DNA of 64,000 nt from Brachionus manjavacas (GCA_019054805.1 JAHQIY010000004.1:8192501-8256500); one strand, 5' to 3'. Positions 46,995 through 62,352 are shown, counted from the stretch's first letter. Numbers and translations are program-made. Notes: generated from the letters alone by a model not told the origin.

Positions 46995-48251
46995 ATGTTA
47001 AATTTAACAAGTAGTCCGAACCAAACTGTGGCGATAATAAACACGGACATGCCATTGGACATCATCATATATGGTTCTTTTTTTTACACTCTAATATTTA
47101 TTCTAGGAGTATCAGGAAACTCTCTGGTTATCTTTGTTCTAATGAAAGAAAAAGAATTAAGAAATTTCACCAACTATTTGTTGGCAAATCTTTCGGTTGC
47201 CGATCTAATGGTGTTGTTCACATGCGTACCAAGTGCTTTTCACGATCTTTTCGCCAAAGAGAGATGGTATTTGGGCCGAATGATGTGTCACTTGATGGCG
47301 TTTATAGAAAACTGCATGGGAAACGCGTCAATATTCTCCATATTTTTGATAACTATTGAACGCTATTATGTGATATGCCGGCCTCTGAACGTAAGATCAA
47401 TGATGACACCATCTCGCACACTCAAGCTTCTATCCATGATATGGCTAGTGTGTATCGCAATCAATTTGCCATTCATATTCTTGACCGAGTACAAAAAGTA
47501 CCACTTTTTTGACAAGAATACTGATGAATACAAATGCAACACTCGATCCCCTAACTTGATCTCTTTTTATTACTTCATTACGGTGACATTTATAATTTAT
47601 GTGGTAATTGGCATTGTGCTTTTGGGAATGTACTACAAGATTTCACAATCACTCAAAAAATCCACTCTTCTGCTCCAGTCATCGACCAACAAATATTGTC
47701 TCTCGGACTACAAAATCAGCTTTTCGCCTTCGAACGACAATTGCTTGGTGTCAAAAAAAAAGCACAACAGCAGTGAGGAAAGCGATGCCAAAGTGAGCTT
47801 TTTGCTAGTCAAAAATTCACCCTTTAGATCTTCTGATTCCAGCGTGGCAAGCAAAGCTTATAATTTGGACAAATGTCTAAATTTGAACAACACACTCGAA
47901 AGATACATAAAACCGAGAAAGCAGCTGATTTACATGCTTATGTGTGTTATAATTGTATTTTATGTGTGTTTGTTTCCTCTAAAACTTTGGAACTTGACTC
48001 TCATGTTTATCGGTCACAAGCCTTACTTTCCAAAATTGATAAACCTTAGAAACTACTGGTACATAAGCATTACTTTTCGGATATTTTTTTACACGAACAG
48101 CTTTATAAATCCAATACTTTACAATTGCTTGTCCAAACGATTCAGAAATGGTTTCAAGAAATTGTCCATATTTAAAATGTGCTTTCATGAGAGAGGACAA
48201 TTTAAAAAGCAATCATGTGAGCTCGAAACAAAAAATACCTATCTTTTGTAG
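46995..48251 (+). CDS. Class A neuropeptide-type GPCR, paralogue 3
   Basis: A 418-residue single-exon receptor, the longest of the three. Landmarks: NLT sequon at residue 3, MPLDII before TM1, GN at 41-42, NLSVAD with D70, C98, ERY at 122-124 (the other two have DRY) followed by YVICRPL, W150, C181 in extracellular loop 2, CLFPL at 325-329 and NPILY at 372-376. Intracellular loop 3 (about 218-308) is Ser-rich with several potential phosphorylation sites (SSEESD). The C-tail has cysteines (C396, C408) that could be palmitoylated. Codon use is noticeably less AT-rich than in the other two paralogues, suggesting a different expression level or age. AATAAA lies at 48303-48308. The ligand is unknown; the sequence pattern fits the TRH/ghrelin/ETH-receptor branch. 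Confidence 0.94.
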   Translation: MLNLTSSPNQTVAIINTDMPLDIIIYGSFFYTLIFILGVSGNSLVIFVLMKEKELRNFTNYLLANLSVADLMVLFTCVPSAFHDLFAKERWYLGRMMCHLMAFIENCMGNASIFSIFLITIERYYVICRPLNVRSMMTPSRTLKLLSMIWLVCIAINLPFIFLTEYKKYHFFDKNTDEYKCNTRSPNLISFYYFITVTFIIYVVIGIVLLGMYYKISQSLKKSTLLLQSSTNKYCLSDYKISFSPSNDNCLVSKKKHNSSEESDAKVSFLLVKNSPFRSSDSSVASKAYNLDKCLNLNNTLERYIKPRKQLIYMLMCVIIVFYVCLFPLKLWNLTLMFIGHKPYFPKLINLRNYWYISITFRIFFYTNSFINPILYNCLSKRFRNGFKKLSIFKMCFHERGQFKKQSCELETKNTYLL

Positions 48252-48469
48252 GAGCAATTTCAAAAAAGTGAAATCATATTTTTTTTAGTGTAAATAAGCT
48301 TTAATAAATATTTTTAATAAAAACATTTTAAAAAATTATAAAAAACATAAATTAATAATAAAAGACAAAGTTTACATTCGACTGATCTTTTTATAAAATA
48401 AAATAAAAAAAAAACAAAAAAAGTAAAAAATTAAGTTTATTTTTGGCCGATCTTGGGTTAGGCTGAGCA

Positions 48470-48927
48470 TCATCTGAGAAAATCGGACTCAAAAATAGCA
48501 TCCTCTTTCTCTTGAACACAATCTGACAGTTCTAATTGAAGAAAAAAGTGTAAGTTTTTTTCTCCGCATTTTGGATTTTTGTTTAGTGGAATATCCATGC
48601 CAATTTTATTGAAATTCATTAATTCTGAAAAATAAAATTTAATTTTTTTTAAAAATATACTTATAATATTTAGCAAGTGATAACGTGACATCCAAAATTT
48701 GATCATCGTGATTTAGCGGTATGCTCTCATTAAATTTGGCATGTTCAAATAGCTTTATTTTTCAATTTTTTTATTGTAGTTAATATTATTATTTGTTTTT
48801 TATCTCTATCGAACAAAAGCTCCTCCAGATTAAAAAATTTTTAAATTTTATTGTAAAATTTTTTACCTTAAAATAATTTCATTTATGAAATTATAGGATT
48901 CTAATTTATCGGTAATCGTTTTAATTT
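48470..48927 (-). CDS. 3' exons of an unrecognised gene or pseudogene
   Basis: Three coding-like minus-strand segments with splice signals. Exon A (48867-48927) follows a CCCAG acceptor, reads IKTITDKLESYNFINEIIL and ends at a GTAAAA donor. Exon B (about 48661-48752) reads LFEHAKFNESIPLNHDDQIL, then DVTLSLAKYYK, and ends at a GTATAT donor. Exon C (48470-48624) follows a TTTTTCAG acceptor, reads LMNFNKIGMDIPLNKNPKCG, then LHFFLQLELSDC..., to a TGA. The phases of exons B and C disagree by one base, and no good acceptor was found for B in phase with A. Either an intron is mis-drawn, there is a one-base error, or the gene is decayed. I do not recognise the protein. It is convergent with GPCR-3, ending about 220 bp from its stop. 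Confidence 0.35.
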
Positions 48928-49170
48928 CTGGGCGTAAATGATAAAATGATAAAAATCGATAACAAAATTAGTCTTCAAAAATTTTCACCCTTTTAACACA
49001 TTTAAGCTTTATCCCATCTTACTTTATTAAAAATAATGAATATATATTATTCTGTCAAAATTTTTAACAGAATTACACATAAAAAGGTAAATTAGCAATT
49101 GGAAAAAATTTAATCTAAAGCTTTAAATACGAGTTAGCTGTTTACCTTTTTTTTATTAAATTTATTAAAA

Positions 49171-49257
49171 ATGTTCAATGCCTCTATTCAAAATTTAAAA
49201 ACAATTTCAATGCACACGGATTTGGGCAATGCTAAAAAAATATTTGTCTCTGGGGAG
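49171..49257 (+). CDS. Orphan first-exon candidate, 29 codons
   Basis: An ATG after an A-rich leader opens MFNASIQNLKTISMHTDLGN, then AKKIFVSGE, immediately followed by a strong donor GTACGT at phase 0. The block is less AT-rich than its flanks. No matching downstream exon was found before the KRI1 gene on the opposite strand at 49771. It could be the first exon of a gene whose remaining exons lie elsewhere, an upstream alternative exon, or chance. The family is unrecognised. Confidence 0.25.
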
Positions 49258-49770
49258 GTACGTTCTTGTGTTTTATCAGTGCTTGTTTTATCTACAAAAA
49301 AAAAAGATTCTCTTTTGATAATTTTGAAATTGAAAAATTAAACTATCACTATTCTATATTTAATTTTATAACCAAATAGTCAAATAATTTTTTTTGAAGA
49401 ATAAAATTAAAAATGTTAATCATTTTTTGACTAAATTTAATCTTAATTTTAGCTAAATTTTTTAAACATTTTAAGCTAACTTAATTTTGAATAATTAAGC
49501 TAAAAAAACAGTTTTCAATTTATTAAGATTATATTTTAGCCTTTTAATTCAAATGCAAATAAATCATAAATTTTGTATCAAAATTTTTACTGTTTGAAGT
49601 AAAAGTCATTATTTTGAAATCAGTATTAATGTTACTTTTTTATTCAAAATTAAACTGGAAGTATTACAATTTTCCAACAAAAAGCCTTTTTTAAAACTCT
49701 TTCTGAAATATGATGAGTATAAATCCTTAAGGTCTTTGCTGAGTAAAAGAATATTTGATTTTACATAGAT

Positions 49771-53271
<3,501 letters not shown>

Positions 53272-53748
53272 ATTTTCTAGATTTTTTTAAATTATTTAAA
53301 ATTTTCTAAGCATGTGCTTATACTTGTTTATTTACTGAAAATTTATATGCTAAAAAATATTTTAGTATGTTAATAAAGCAAAAATAAAGACTAAAGTTAA
53401 GTTAATTTAAATTCATTTTTAATCAGCTTGTATTTTTTAAGATTTTAAACGAAAAAATTAATTTTATGTTAGGAAAATTAATCAATTATTCTAAAAAAAA
53501 GATGTATTCTGACTTTGATTTTAATTCTTTAATTGTGTCATCTTGGGTACTACGGACCGGAAGTTGACCAACTTAAAAAAGTAAATAGTAAAAATCAAAA
53601 ATTTTTAAATTTAAAATGACAAAAAAGTGCATCCAATATGTACGATTTTAAAAAATCCGTAAAAATCAAAGCAAAAGAATCGAGATTAAAGCTCAATGTC
53701 TCAAGATTTATTTCAAGGTCATTAATATCGGCTTAAATTTTTTGGCGG
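53272..53748. other. AT-rich sequence upstream of KRI1, nothing recognised
   Basis: Presumably contains the KRI1 promoter; no specific element can be supported. Confidence 0.4.
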
Positions 53749-53906
53749 TGACAAATTTAATTTTTTTAAGATGACAAAAATAACTAAAAGTGGTGACTAA
53801 TTTAATCTATTTTAGCTGACAATAAAAAACTAAACGACTGACAAATATATATATATTGAGATGACTATTTAATAATTTTGCACTGACAAAATTTTATTCA
53901 TTTTTA
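53749..53906. repeat. Seven-unit 22/23-bp TGAC array, block 1
   Basis: The motif TGAC(A/T) recurs at 53749, 53772, 53794, 53817, 53839, 53862 and 53884, with spacings strictly alternating 23, 22, 23, 22, 23, 22. The bodies between are A/T-rich and diverged (AATTTAAT...TTTAAGA pattern). No coding frame accompanies it. Confidence 0.8.
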
Positions 53907-54125
53907 TTTTATTTTATTTTAGTTCTAATTAAGCTATTTAGTTCGTTTTGAGTGGAAATCAAAAAAATGACCCTATGCTTCACAAGGAGTGAATAAGGAA
54001 AAAAAAAGAAAAGCTATTTAGTAATTTAATTCTCTAAGATTGTAAGAAATGAACTAAAATTGTGACGTTTTCTCATAGTTGACTCTAGCCTGATGATGAG
54101 ATTTGGACAAAACGGTTTGTCATAA

Positions 54126-54505
54126 TCGTCTGGAGCTTCCTTCTGATTTTGGTGCTATAGTTCAAGATTTTGATTTTTATTGTGAGCACAAAATCATTAA
54201 TTATAAATAACATTAATCATTATAATAAAATCATAAATCATCAATAACATTTTTTGCAAAAAAAAACGATAGATCAAAATTAATGGCCATCAATTAATGG
54301 ACTGACAAGAAAAATTAAATTTTACTGACAAAAAAACTACATATGATGAAAAATAAATTAATTGATTGATAAAATAATTATTTGAGTGATCAAAATACTT
54401 TTTTGACTAATTATTTATTTTTACAACAAATTAATGATTTTGTGCTCACAATAAAAATCAAAATCTTGAACTATAGCACCAAAATCAGAAGGAAGCTCCA
54501 GACGA
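54126..54505. repeat. Perfect 77-bp inverted repeat flanking part of the TGAC array
   Basis: Arms 54126-54202 and 54429-54505 are exact reverse complements across all 77 bases, and similarity stops at once beyond them. The arms contain complex sequence (GGAGCTTCCTTCTGATTTTG). The 226-bp loop carries block 2 of the TGAC array, which ends just one or two bases before the right arm. No terminal duplications are visible. Confidence 0.95.
54303..54427. repeat. TGA(C) array, block 2
   Basis: Units begin at 54303, 54326, 54347, 54367, 54387 and 54404, about 17-23 bp each, with the same TGAC/TGAT starter and A/T-rich body as block 1. A third short block (54956, 54978, 54999) follows the inverted repeat. 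Confidence 0.65.
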
Positions 54506-55426
54506 AAACACGTAAACACTATAACCCCGGGGTAGTTTGCAAGATTTTACGGTAAATTTTTATTTAAAATTTTTTATTTAAATTTTGAATTTTTTCTTTG
54601 TAAATATTGAAACATGATTTTTTAAACAATTCACATAATTGTCATTTTCTATTTAAGTGAATTTATTTAATAAAATACAAAAAAAATTTGTGGTTAAAAA
54701 ATTTTAGAAATAAATTAATCAAGATAAATAATATTAAAAAAAATAAATAAAAAATGTAAAAATCAAGATATAAAAAAATTAATGACTTGTAATTTTTATA
54801 TTATTGAAACAAGTCAAAGTCCTGACTTGCACATGACTTGTGACTTGTGATTTTATACAACTCTGCAGATTATTACTGTATTCAACTGCTCAACTTCATT
54901 TTTTTTTAGTTTTAAATTTTGATGATATAAAATAGCAAAATAAACCTCATTTTACTGACAAAATAAATTAATTCAATTGAAAAAAATATTTATTTAAATG
55001 ACACAAACAATACCAACATTATTATCAAAAAAGTATTACTTAAAAAAAAATTTTTTGGTTTTAAGTGTAACCGGTCACCCACAACTACGTACATCAATTA
55101 GCCATTAGCCATTAATTTTATACAATTGTTCATTTTTTTGCTTCATATCATATTTACCCCTCTAAATTTGTGTTCTATTAAAACTTTTTTTAGATTTTTT
55201 CTTAACGATTTTTTTTCAAAAATCAATACAAGTTGTATTTTTGAAAGTTTTGAAAGTTCTGAAGATATTTGATTTCTGACAAGAAAAGTAAATTTTAAGA
55301 CACCAGTAACTTGAATTTTTTAGATTGAATTTGAATCTTTTTTTTTAATATTTTTTCTTTAAGAGATTTTTTATTTCAAAAATAAAGCATTTATTAACCA
55401 TTGTATTTTGATTTTTTAAACAAGTT
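54506..55426. other. AT-rich interval between array and DDX23
   Basis: Contains TGAC-array block 3 (54956-55020). A reverse-strand AATAAA (55390-55395) about 32 bp past the DDX23 stop is a plausible poly(A) signal. Confidence 0.5.
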
Positions 55427-57541
55427 CTAATTTACATAAACAGTTTCATCTCTGCGTCTTTTTTGAACAATAGTACCAGGCTTATTCTGGGCGTCTGGAT
55501 GATTCAAAAGCTCAAATGGACATTCACTAATGGGACTTTCTAAAATTGCCATTTTTAATTCATAAAATAATTGCGAGTCATCTTTGGTTAGTAGTGTAAT
55601 GGCAATGCCACTTTTTCCAGCACGACCTGTTCGGCCGATTCTGTGAGTATAGTCTTCGATTGATTTAGCCATATCATAATTTATCACTAAGCTAACATCT
55701 TTAAAATCAATACCACGACCTGCGACATCAGTGGCAACCAATATTTCTTTATTTCCTAGTTTCAATGAAGACAAAGCGAAGTCTCTTTGCTCTTGACCTT
55801 TTCCACCATGTAATGTACAAGCACTGTAACCCATTTTGTCAAGTGATTTTGCCAAAATATCAGCACCTTTTTTTTGGTTCACAAATATAATAATTGGTGG
55901 CTCAAATCCTTGTTCCAGCACTTCAATCAGTTTATTGCGCTTTTCATTTTCATTACACATTATAACTATCTGTTGAACTCGCTCTGTGGGCTTTCCAACA
56001 GTTCCAATATAAACTGTGGCTGGGCGTCTAAGATAGGACCGAGCTAATCGCTCCAATGGTGCAGGCATTGTTGCCGTAAACATAACAGTTTGGCGATATT
56101 TTTTCTTTGATGCAAAATTTGTCATTAGACTACTCGCATTTTCTGCTTCTTCTGAATCGGGCTTCAAATTTGTGACCGGCAAAAAGTCTAAAATTTTCTG
56201 CACATCTTGTTCGAAGCCCATGTTAATCATTCGGTCAGCTTCGTCCATTACAACATAAGTGCATTGATTTAGTACAAGATATCTGTTCTCAAGGACATCA
56301 ACAAGACGACCTGGAGTACCAATGACAATTTCACAGCCTAGACGCAGCTTAAAGCCTTGTTCTTCGCGAGATAGACCTCCGATGACCGAGACAGTTTTGA
56401 TTCCAAGCTGTTTGCCAAATTTGACAGTTTCTTCTTCAATTTGTTGAGCAAGCTCACGAGTTGGAGCTAGAATGATTGCATAGGGGCCTTGATCGGCATC
56501 TTCGAATCTCTCTATTTTAGGCAGAGACATGATCCATTCCAAAAGCGGAATCAAAAATGCAGCTGTCTTTCCTGAGCCAGTTTCGGCGACGCCTATAATG
56601 TCACGATTCTGCAATCCGATCGGAATTGCTTGTCGCTGAATAGGTGTTGGTTCCTTATAGCCGATGCCTTGGATCACTTTGAACACTTCTGGATTTAGTT
56701 TGGCTTCTGACCAACTTCTTAGACCATGAGGTATATTTCCACCTTTGGTAACAATGCTGAAATCTTCCTTAAAAATTCTCCAGTCTCGGTGAGCCATTTC
56801 TTCCAAAGGTTTTTCACTCCAGTGTCTTTCATCCCATTTGGTTTTTGCGTCCTTACTTGCTATTTTCTGTAAACGGGATGTTTCTTGAACTTTTTCATCG
56901 CTTGTTCGCCGTCTGTCCAGCAAATCGCCATAGAATTTAGACTGGTCTTTTTTTTGTTGCTTGATGTCAATTCCTGCAACATGTCCTCGACCATAAAACT
57001 GCACCTCATGTGGTTTTTTGTAAAGTTCATTGTAATCAATTGATGTGTCTTCAGAGCCATCCCAATCGAATACAAACTTTCTGTCATTTAGCCGTCTAAC
57101 TTTTTTCCTCTTATTTACAATTCCCAAATATCGTTCTTTTATGGCAGCTTCTTCTCTTGCTTTATCTTCAATATCATTTGTCTTATTTGATCTTTCTTTT
57201 TTGTCTTTTCTATCACGGTCTCTGTCGCGATCTCGATCGCGATCTCTTTCCCGATCTTTGTCACGGTCTCTGTCACGATGGCGATATCCGTCTTTTTCGT
57301 TTGCATTTATTTGACTTTCAAATTTTCCCACAGACCTTGTTTTCTCATTATTCTTTCGTTGCTCTTCGATTTGCTGATTGCGTCTTTCGATGGCTAGTGC
57401 CTCTCGCTCGGCCTTGGTTAAAAATTTAGGCTTTGACAATTCTTGTTCTTCTTTTTTTCGCTTTTCAATCAACTCTTCCAAAGAAAGTGGTTGTTTTTTG
57501 GTCAAATTTAACGAATTGCTTTCCTTTTCGGACGAAGACAT
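55427..57541 (-). CDS. DDX23: DDX23/PRP28-type DEAD-box RNA helicase (U5 snRNP)
   Basis: A 704-residue, intronless gene for the helicase that displaces U1 from the 5' splice site during spliceosome activation. The N-terminus is charged, with an RD/RE repeat (about residues 88-113), followed by the family-specific segment [20 protein letters not shown] and [16 protein letters not shown]. The helicase core shows, in order: Q motif [10 protein letters not shown] (298-307), motif I AETGSGKT (319-326), Ia PTRELAQQ (360-367), Ib TPGRL (409-413), II DEAD (433-436), III TAT (489-491), [11 protein letters not shown] (550-558), [11 protein letters not shown] (603-612) and [12 protein letters not shown] (633-642). 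All catalytic residues are intact. The human protein is longer (about 820 residues), mainly in the N-terminal RS-like region. The start is the first [13 protein letters not shown]. It lies 2.1 kb upstream of KRI1 on the same strand. No intron is needed anywhere, in contrast to KRI1. Confidence 0.97.
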   Translation of the reverse strand: MSSSEKESNSLNLTKKQPLSLEELIEKRKKEEQELSKPKFLTKAEREALAIERRNQQIEEQRKNNEKTRSVGKFESQINANEKDGYRHRDRDRDKDRERDRDRDRDRDRDRKDKKERSNKTNDIEDKAREEAAIKERYLGIVNKRKKVRRLNDRKFVFDWDGSEDTSIDYNELYKKPHEVQFYGRGHVAGIDIKQQKKDQSKFYGDLLDRRRTSDEKVQETSRLQKIASKDAKTKWDERHWSEKPLEEMAHRDWRIFKEDFSIVTKGGNIPHGLRSWSEAKLNPEVFKVIQGIGYKEPTPIQRQAIPIGLQNRDIIGVAETGSGKTAAFLIPLLEWIMSLPKIERFEDADQGPYAIILAPTRELAQQIEEETVKFGKQLGIKTVSVIGGLSREEQGFKLRLGCEIVIGTPGRLVDVLENRYLVLNQCTYVVMDEADRMINMGFEQDVQKILDFLPVTNLKPDSEEAENASSLMTNFASKKKYRQTVMFTATMPAPLERLARSYLRRPATVYIGTVGKPTERVQQIVIMCNENEKRNKLIEVLEQGFEPPIIIFVNQKKGADILAKSLDKMGYSACTLHGGKGQEQRDFALSSLKLGNKEILVATDVAGRGIDFKDVSLVINYDMAKSIEDYTHRIGRTGRAGKSGIAITLLTKDDSQLFYELKMAILESPISECPFELLNHPDAQNKPGTIVQKRRRDETVYVN

Positions 57542-58140
57542 TATTTTTTTTACTTCTGGTTTTTTTTAAATCTAGAAAGTTTAGATTTTGAATCAGCTTT
57601 TTGCATAAAAAATGAGATGTATATATATTAATAGAATTTCTTTTTTAATAGAAATTGATTTCTGAATTTTTTCTAAAATTTTAAACATAATTTTATTGTA
57701 CTTAAACTAGAAAGTGTGTCCGCAACTATTTAAATATTAAATTCAAAAGAAACTTTAAAATTTTTCAGTCGTCTAATTTTTAACTTCTATTTCAATATTC
57801 TCTTGATAGCTTTGGTGCATTTAACAAACACCATATCGCCAATGTTTAATCATTCTTAAACGTATGATTTAAAGATGAGTTTTAAACCTTGAGTCCGCAC
57901 TAAAATCAAGTTTTTTTTAGTTTAAAGAGATTTAAGAGATTTTTGTGAAAAATAAAATTTATTATATTTTTACAACATAAATTGAATACCAAGAAAAACT
58001 AGAATTTTTTTTTCGAGTTTCTTAGGCTGCAATATTGAACAAGGAATTATTTTTTCCTTAAAATAATCTCATTGACTAAAGCTTTTTAAGCTCATCTCTT
58101 GTTTCTTTATAAAAAAATATATTTTAAAGTTTTTTTAAAA

Positions 58141-58270
58141 AAATTTGAAAAAAAAATTAAATTTATTTTAAAAATTAGATTTTATTTTGATCGTTTATTT
58201 TATTAAAATTTGAAAAAAAAATTAAATTTATTTTAAAAATTAGATTTTATTTTGATCGTTTATTTTATTA
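58141..58270. repeat. Two perfect tandem copies of a 65-bp unit
   Basis: 58141-58205 and 58206-58270 are identical head-to-tail copies, and a partial third trails to about 58275. The unit is A/T-rich but includes TTTTGATCGTTT, so the duplication is real and recent. Confidence 0.9.
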
Positions 58271-61200
58271 AAATTTTATTTTTTAGTATTTTCAACTTAA
58301 ATAAAAGATAGCTCTTTTTTGAAGTGTTTTTAGAGATCTAAAAAACTTGACCTTTGGACGAAGCCTTTACAAGTTTTAAACAAATTTTCTATTCTTTTAA
58401 AAGAGAATGAGCTTATAATGTTCTTTATTCAAGTAAATTTTATTTAATTTAGTTAAAATTTTTGATAAATTCCTATTTAGACAGCAAAAAATGCATTTAA
58501 AAAAAATAAAACCTTTTAAATATCGATCTATTTTGTAGAACAAGTTTTAGAGTTTTAGAAAAAGAGTTATTTCCTTTTTTAATTTTTTTTACTTAGGTTT
58601 TTTCAAAAAATTGCAATGCCTTGGATCCTGATACATTAATTTGATCTTCCAATCTAGTCAATTCAAGGAAAATCATTTTAAAATTATAAATATACTTTGA
58701 ACTTTTTTAAAACAAAATAAATATCACAATAGAAAATTACGATACAATTTAAATTTTTTTACAGATTTTTCTGAAAAATAAACTGGTAAAATAGAAAAAA
58801 AAAAAATTAATTTTTTTGTAAATTTAATTCTTAAAATAGTCTCGCCACTTAATACGATATGAAAAAAAAAAATTGTTAAATTTTTCGAAAGTTCGAAACT
58901 GAAACTTAACTATTCTGTAGTCCACTTGTATATTTTAATTTTATTTTTTTACTTTAATAAACAAAATCCTGAAAGGACGAAAAGTCAAAGGTAAAAAATG
59001 AAAAAAAATGTCTTTAATTCTGCACTAAATATAAAAAATTTATTCGGCACTTTGAAATTTTTTTTCTTGTTTTACCAATTTTTGTCATTATTTTTCTTTA
59101 GATCACAATTAGAAGAAAAAAATATGAGCAAATTTAAGCTTTTTATTTTGAATTGCATAATAATTCAAGTTTGGTTTTATTTTTTATTGCACAATCATAA
59201 AGAAATAATTAAATTTTTGAAATTTTAGCAACTTTTTTATTCATTTTTATTAGACATTTGGCTGAGCAGAAAATCAATCGATCAAAATTTACCTATTTTT
59301 ATCACCAAAATTTCAACGATTAAATAAATAAATTGTTTTTTTATTTTGAACAAGGTGACCAAGTAAAAAACCATCTATGAAAATTACTCATAACTGTGGT
59401 CGTTGAAATAGTCATCCCTCAATAATTTTTGTACAAATGATACTTTTTTAGTTTAGATAGAAATAAACTTTTTCGTATTTGATAAGTCTAGGGAAACTAA
59501 ATTTAGAAAGACTTAATCAAATCTTAATGCGCAATAGGCTTAGGCTTGATAAAAGCATAGCTAAAGCCCTGTTGAGGCTTTAAAAAATCGGCAAAGTAAT
59601 CAAGATTTAGGATTAATCGAAAGGCGATAATTTACTACGTAACTTGAATACGTAGATAAAATCTCTAACTAAATCTTGATTGCATAACTCGGTAATGTTT
59701 GGCTTAAATCGCCATATAATGTGCTAATTGTCTAAGTGCTCGAGTTGGCTTAAATTTCTTATACAAATATTTTTCTATCTGATTATCTGACTATTCATTG
59801 AACCATTGGGACGAAAATTATTTATAAAAGCTTAAGTGTATTTTCTTTTTTTAAATAAACGTGATGTGTATTAAATTTTATTCCCCTGACTAAAAATTGA
59901 CAGTTCAGTAGGCTAATAAAGAATTAAATTCAGTAATTTGGTTTTATTTATTTCATGGCTCAGTCGGGAATTTGCGCATTAGAGTGCAAATTTTTCTATT
60001 CAAAATATCAAGTTACTATTCCTAGCGTCCAGTTAATGCGATAAATAAATTTCTAAAGATTTGTGTATTATCATAAAAAAAGATTTAAATTTCTGTAAAA
60101 GAGTTCGAAGTAGGCGAACCTTAAAAATTGGTTTTTCCTAAAATTCTATTATAAATGACAGATGAAATATTTTTTTCTATTTTTATCTAAAAATACATGA
60201 TTAATCGATATGTGTGAGTGTGGAAAATTAAAAAATGCGTGGTTAAAAATACTGAGTTGGTTTTTATTTTTATGTTTAAAAGAAATCCCTCTTGACAATT
60301 TTTAGGTTTAAAATTATTTCAATAGATGAGATCTAATTTGAATTTCTTAGTCATGAAACAATGTTTTAAAAGCGTCATCTGAATGCTTTAATGTTTACCT
60401 ATATCTTAGAAACCGAATCTTTAAATATTCATTTTGAGAAAAAACTTTGAATTAACTGTGCAAAATGGAACCGGAACGCGACTATGTCACATCACTGTTT
60501 ACAATATATTTAAGTATTTCAAAGAAATTTTAGAATAAATTAGTTTAAAAAGCTTATAAGAATTTTTTGATTCATAATCGAAAATTTCTAAATTAACATT
60601 TTGAAAATAATGTTTTTTTTATCATCTCTCAAAAGATCAATTGTTATAAAAAAGATTATAAAGCACTTTATTCATATTTATCGGACACATATTAAAAAGC
60701 GAATCAAAAAAAATATTTATCAATTTTTTATCTTTAGTTATAGATTAGAATTCATAATTTAGGCTTCATTTTGATTATATTTTAATTTTAGCTTAATCTT
60801 TAAGAAACCGATTTTTTCATTAATCGTTCCTAACAACAAAATCCGAAAAAGATGAACATATTTAAAAAGTTCAAAAGATTGGTATCTCTTGACTTTTTAT
60901 TTATTCATTTTCGATCCAGATAAAAACTTTGTATAAATTTAGTTTATTATTTTTTTAGTTTCTAAATTCAAGCTCATCTATAAAAAGGTCAATAACGAAC
61001 ACTCGAGACTTAAATAAATTTAAGCTAGCATTTTAGAATAATTTTCTTCCTTAAGTAAATTACAGTTTACTTCTATTTAATTAATTAAATTAAATTATGT
61101 TTGCTTTTATTTTTTGAAGTAAAAATTAATAAGTTCTGCTTTTATTCATTTGGTATTAGGTGAAAACTTGGCCTGTTGCGCAGATGAGCTGAGTCCTTCC

Positions 61201-62329
61201 TACCGGTCAATTTTTTTTAAATTATTCATTAGAAAAAAACATAGAAAAATGTTTATTATCAAAAAGTATAATGAATGGATAATTATGCATCGTTTAATTT
61301 ATTTTACTTATTTTTAGAATTCATAAATTGAAAATACCTTTGTTTCGTTTCCGGAATAGAAAATTTTATGTATTGTCAAAATATTCAAATTGAAAGGGCG
61401 GATAGTTTTTCTATTATTTTCCTTTCTACCTTCAAAAACGATGCATTCATTGCAAATAATAAACTTTTTGTAGATGTTAATTCAAATTTATTTTTACATT
61501 TTTCGATCTTTTGTACATAGATCCATGTTTGTGATCTTTTGCACTAGTCTAATTAATTAGGAATTTGCCAATTATATGTGTTTAGCGAAATTTAGATTTA
61601 AAAAAAATTGTTTATGGTAAAAAAATAGGAATTTTGAGAATATTTCTAATGTTTTATAAAAATTTTTAGATTATTAAAACATTAAATCAATGAATCTGTT
61701 AATGGTGAGCAAAAAGATTTCGTAAATCCTTTTTTATTATTCTCGGCTCACACAAGACGTCAATTCTTAAATATTAAGATTTATTTCAAATATCTAGTGA
61801 AAACAACGTTTTTATTCGAAATGATTAAAATAGCAAGGGACAAAAAATATTTTATTTTTAGAATTTATTTCGAATTTAATTTTGGTGTTTAAAGAAAAAT
61901 TTTCAAGGAGTGCAACTCCATTATTATGATGACGACTAAACTTTTGTCTTTTAAATTTTTAGAAATTTTTTTTCCGGTCAAGTATGGATATATTTGACCC
62001 TATAATTTATGTATCATCAATTACTGTCATTTTTTCTATTAAAAGAAATTCAGAATTAGTTTGCATTTTCATCGATCAAAATTTGTGTTCTTTTTATATT
62101 TATTCAAGACTAAATTGTGGGCTTGGCGTGCTTAAATCAAGATTTAGATAGAAAAATTATGATCGGGGCGCAATGATGCCGAATTCTAAATAACTAATTT
62201 GCATAAAATATTACATTCAATAGAAAAAATGGAACGTTTGAGCGTGCTACCAAATATGTATCTCGCACATAAAATATTTTTCTAAATAGAATTTTTCTAG
62301 CTATTGTAAAAGAAAATCAAAAAATTTAA

Positions 62330-62352
62330 GAGAGAGAGAGAGACAGAGAGAG
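62330..62352. repeat. (GA)n microsatellite
   Basis: A GA dinucleotide run with one interruption (GACAGAG), about 240 bp upstream of the DCP2 start codon. Confidence 0.9.

Noticed and set aside
54090..54121. Hammerhead-ribozyme-like string (CTGATGA ... AAAAC ... GTC), as in Penelope-like elements
   Set aside because: The G of the conserved GAAA is missing, stem II pairs poorly, and the bases flanking the core do not form stem I. Too degenerate to call a ribozyme.
53749..54427. CRISPR-like regular array
   Set aside because: Regular spacing, but there are no conserved repeats separated by unique spacers, units are continuous and degenerate, and the DNA is clearly animal.
57045..57569. Ser/Arg-rich plus-strand ORFs opposite DDX23
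   Set aside because: Antisense shadows of the DDX23 RD/RE-repeat coding region.
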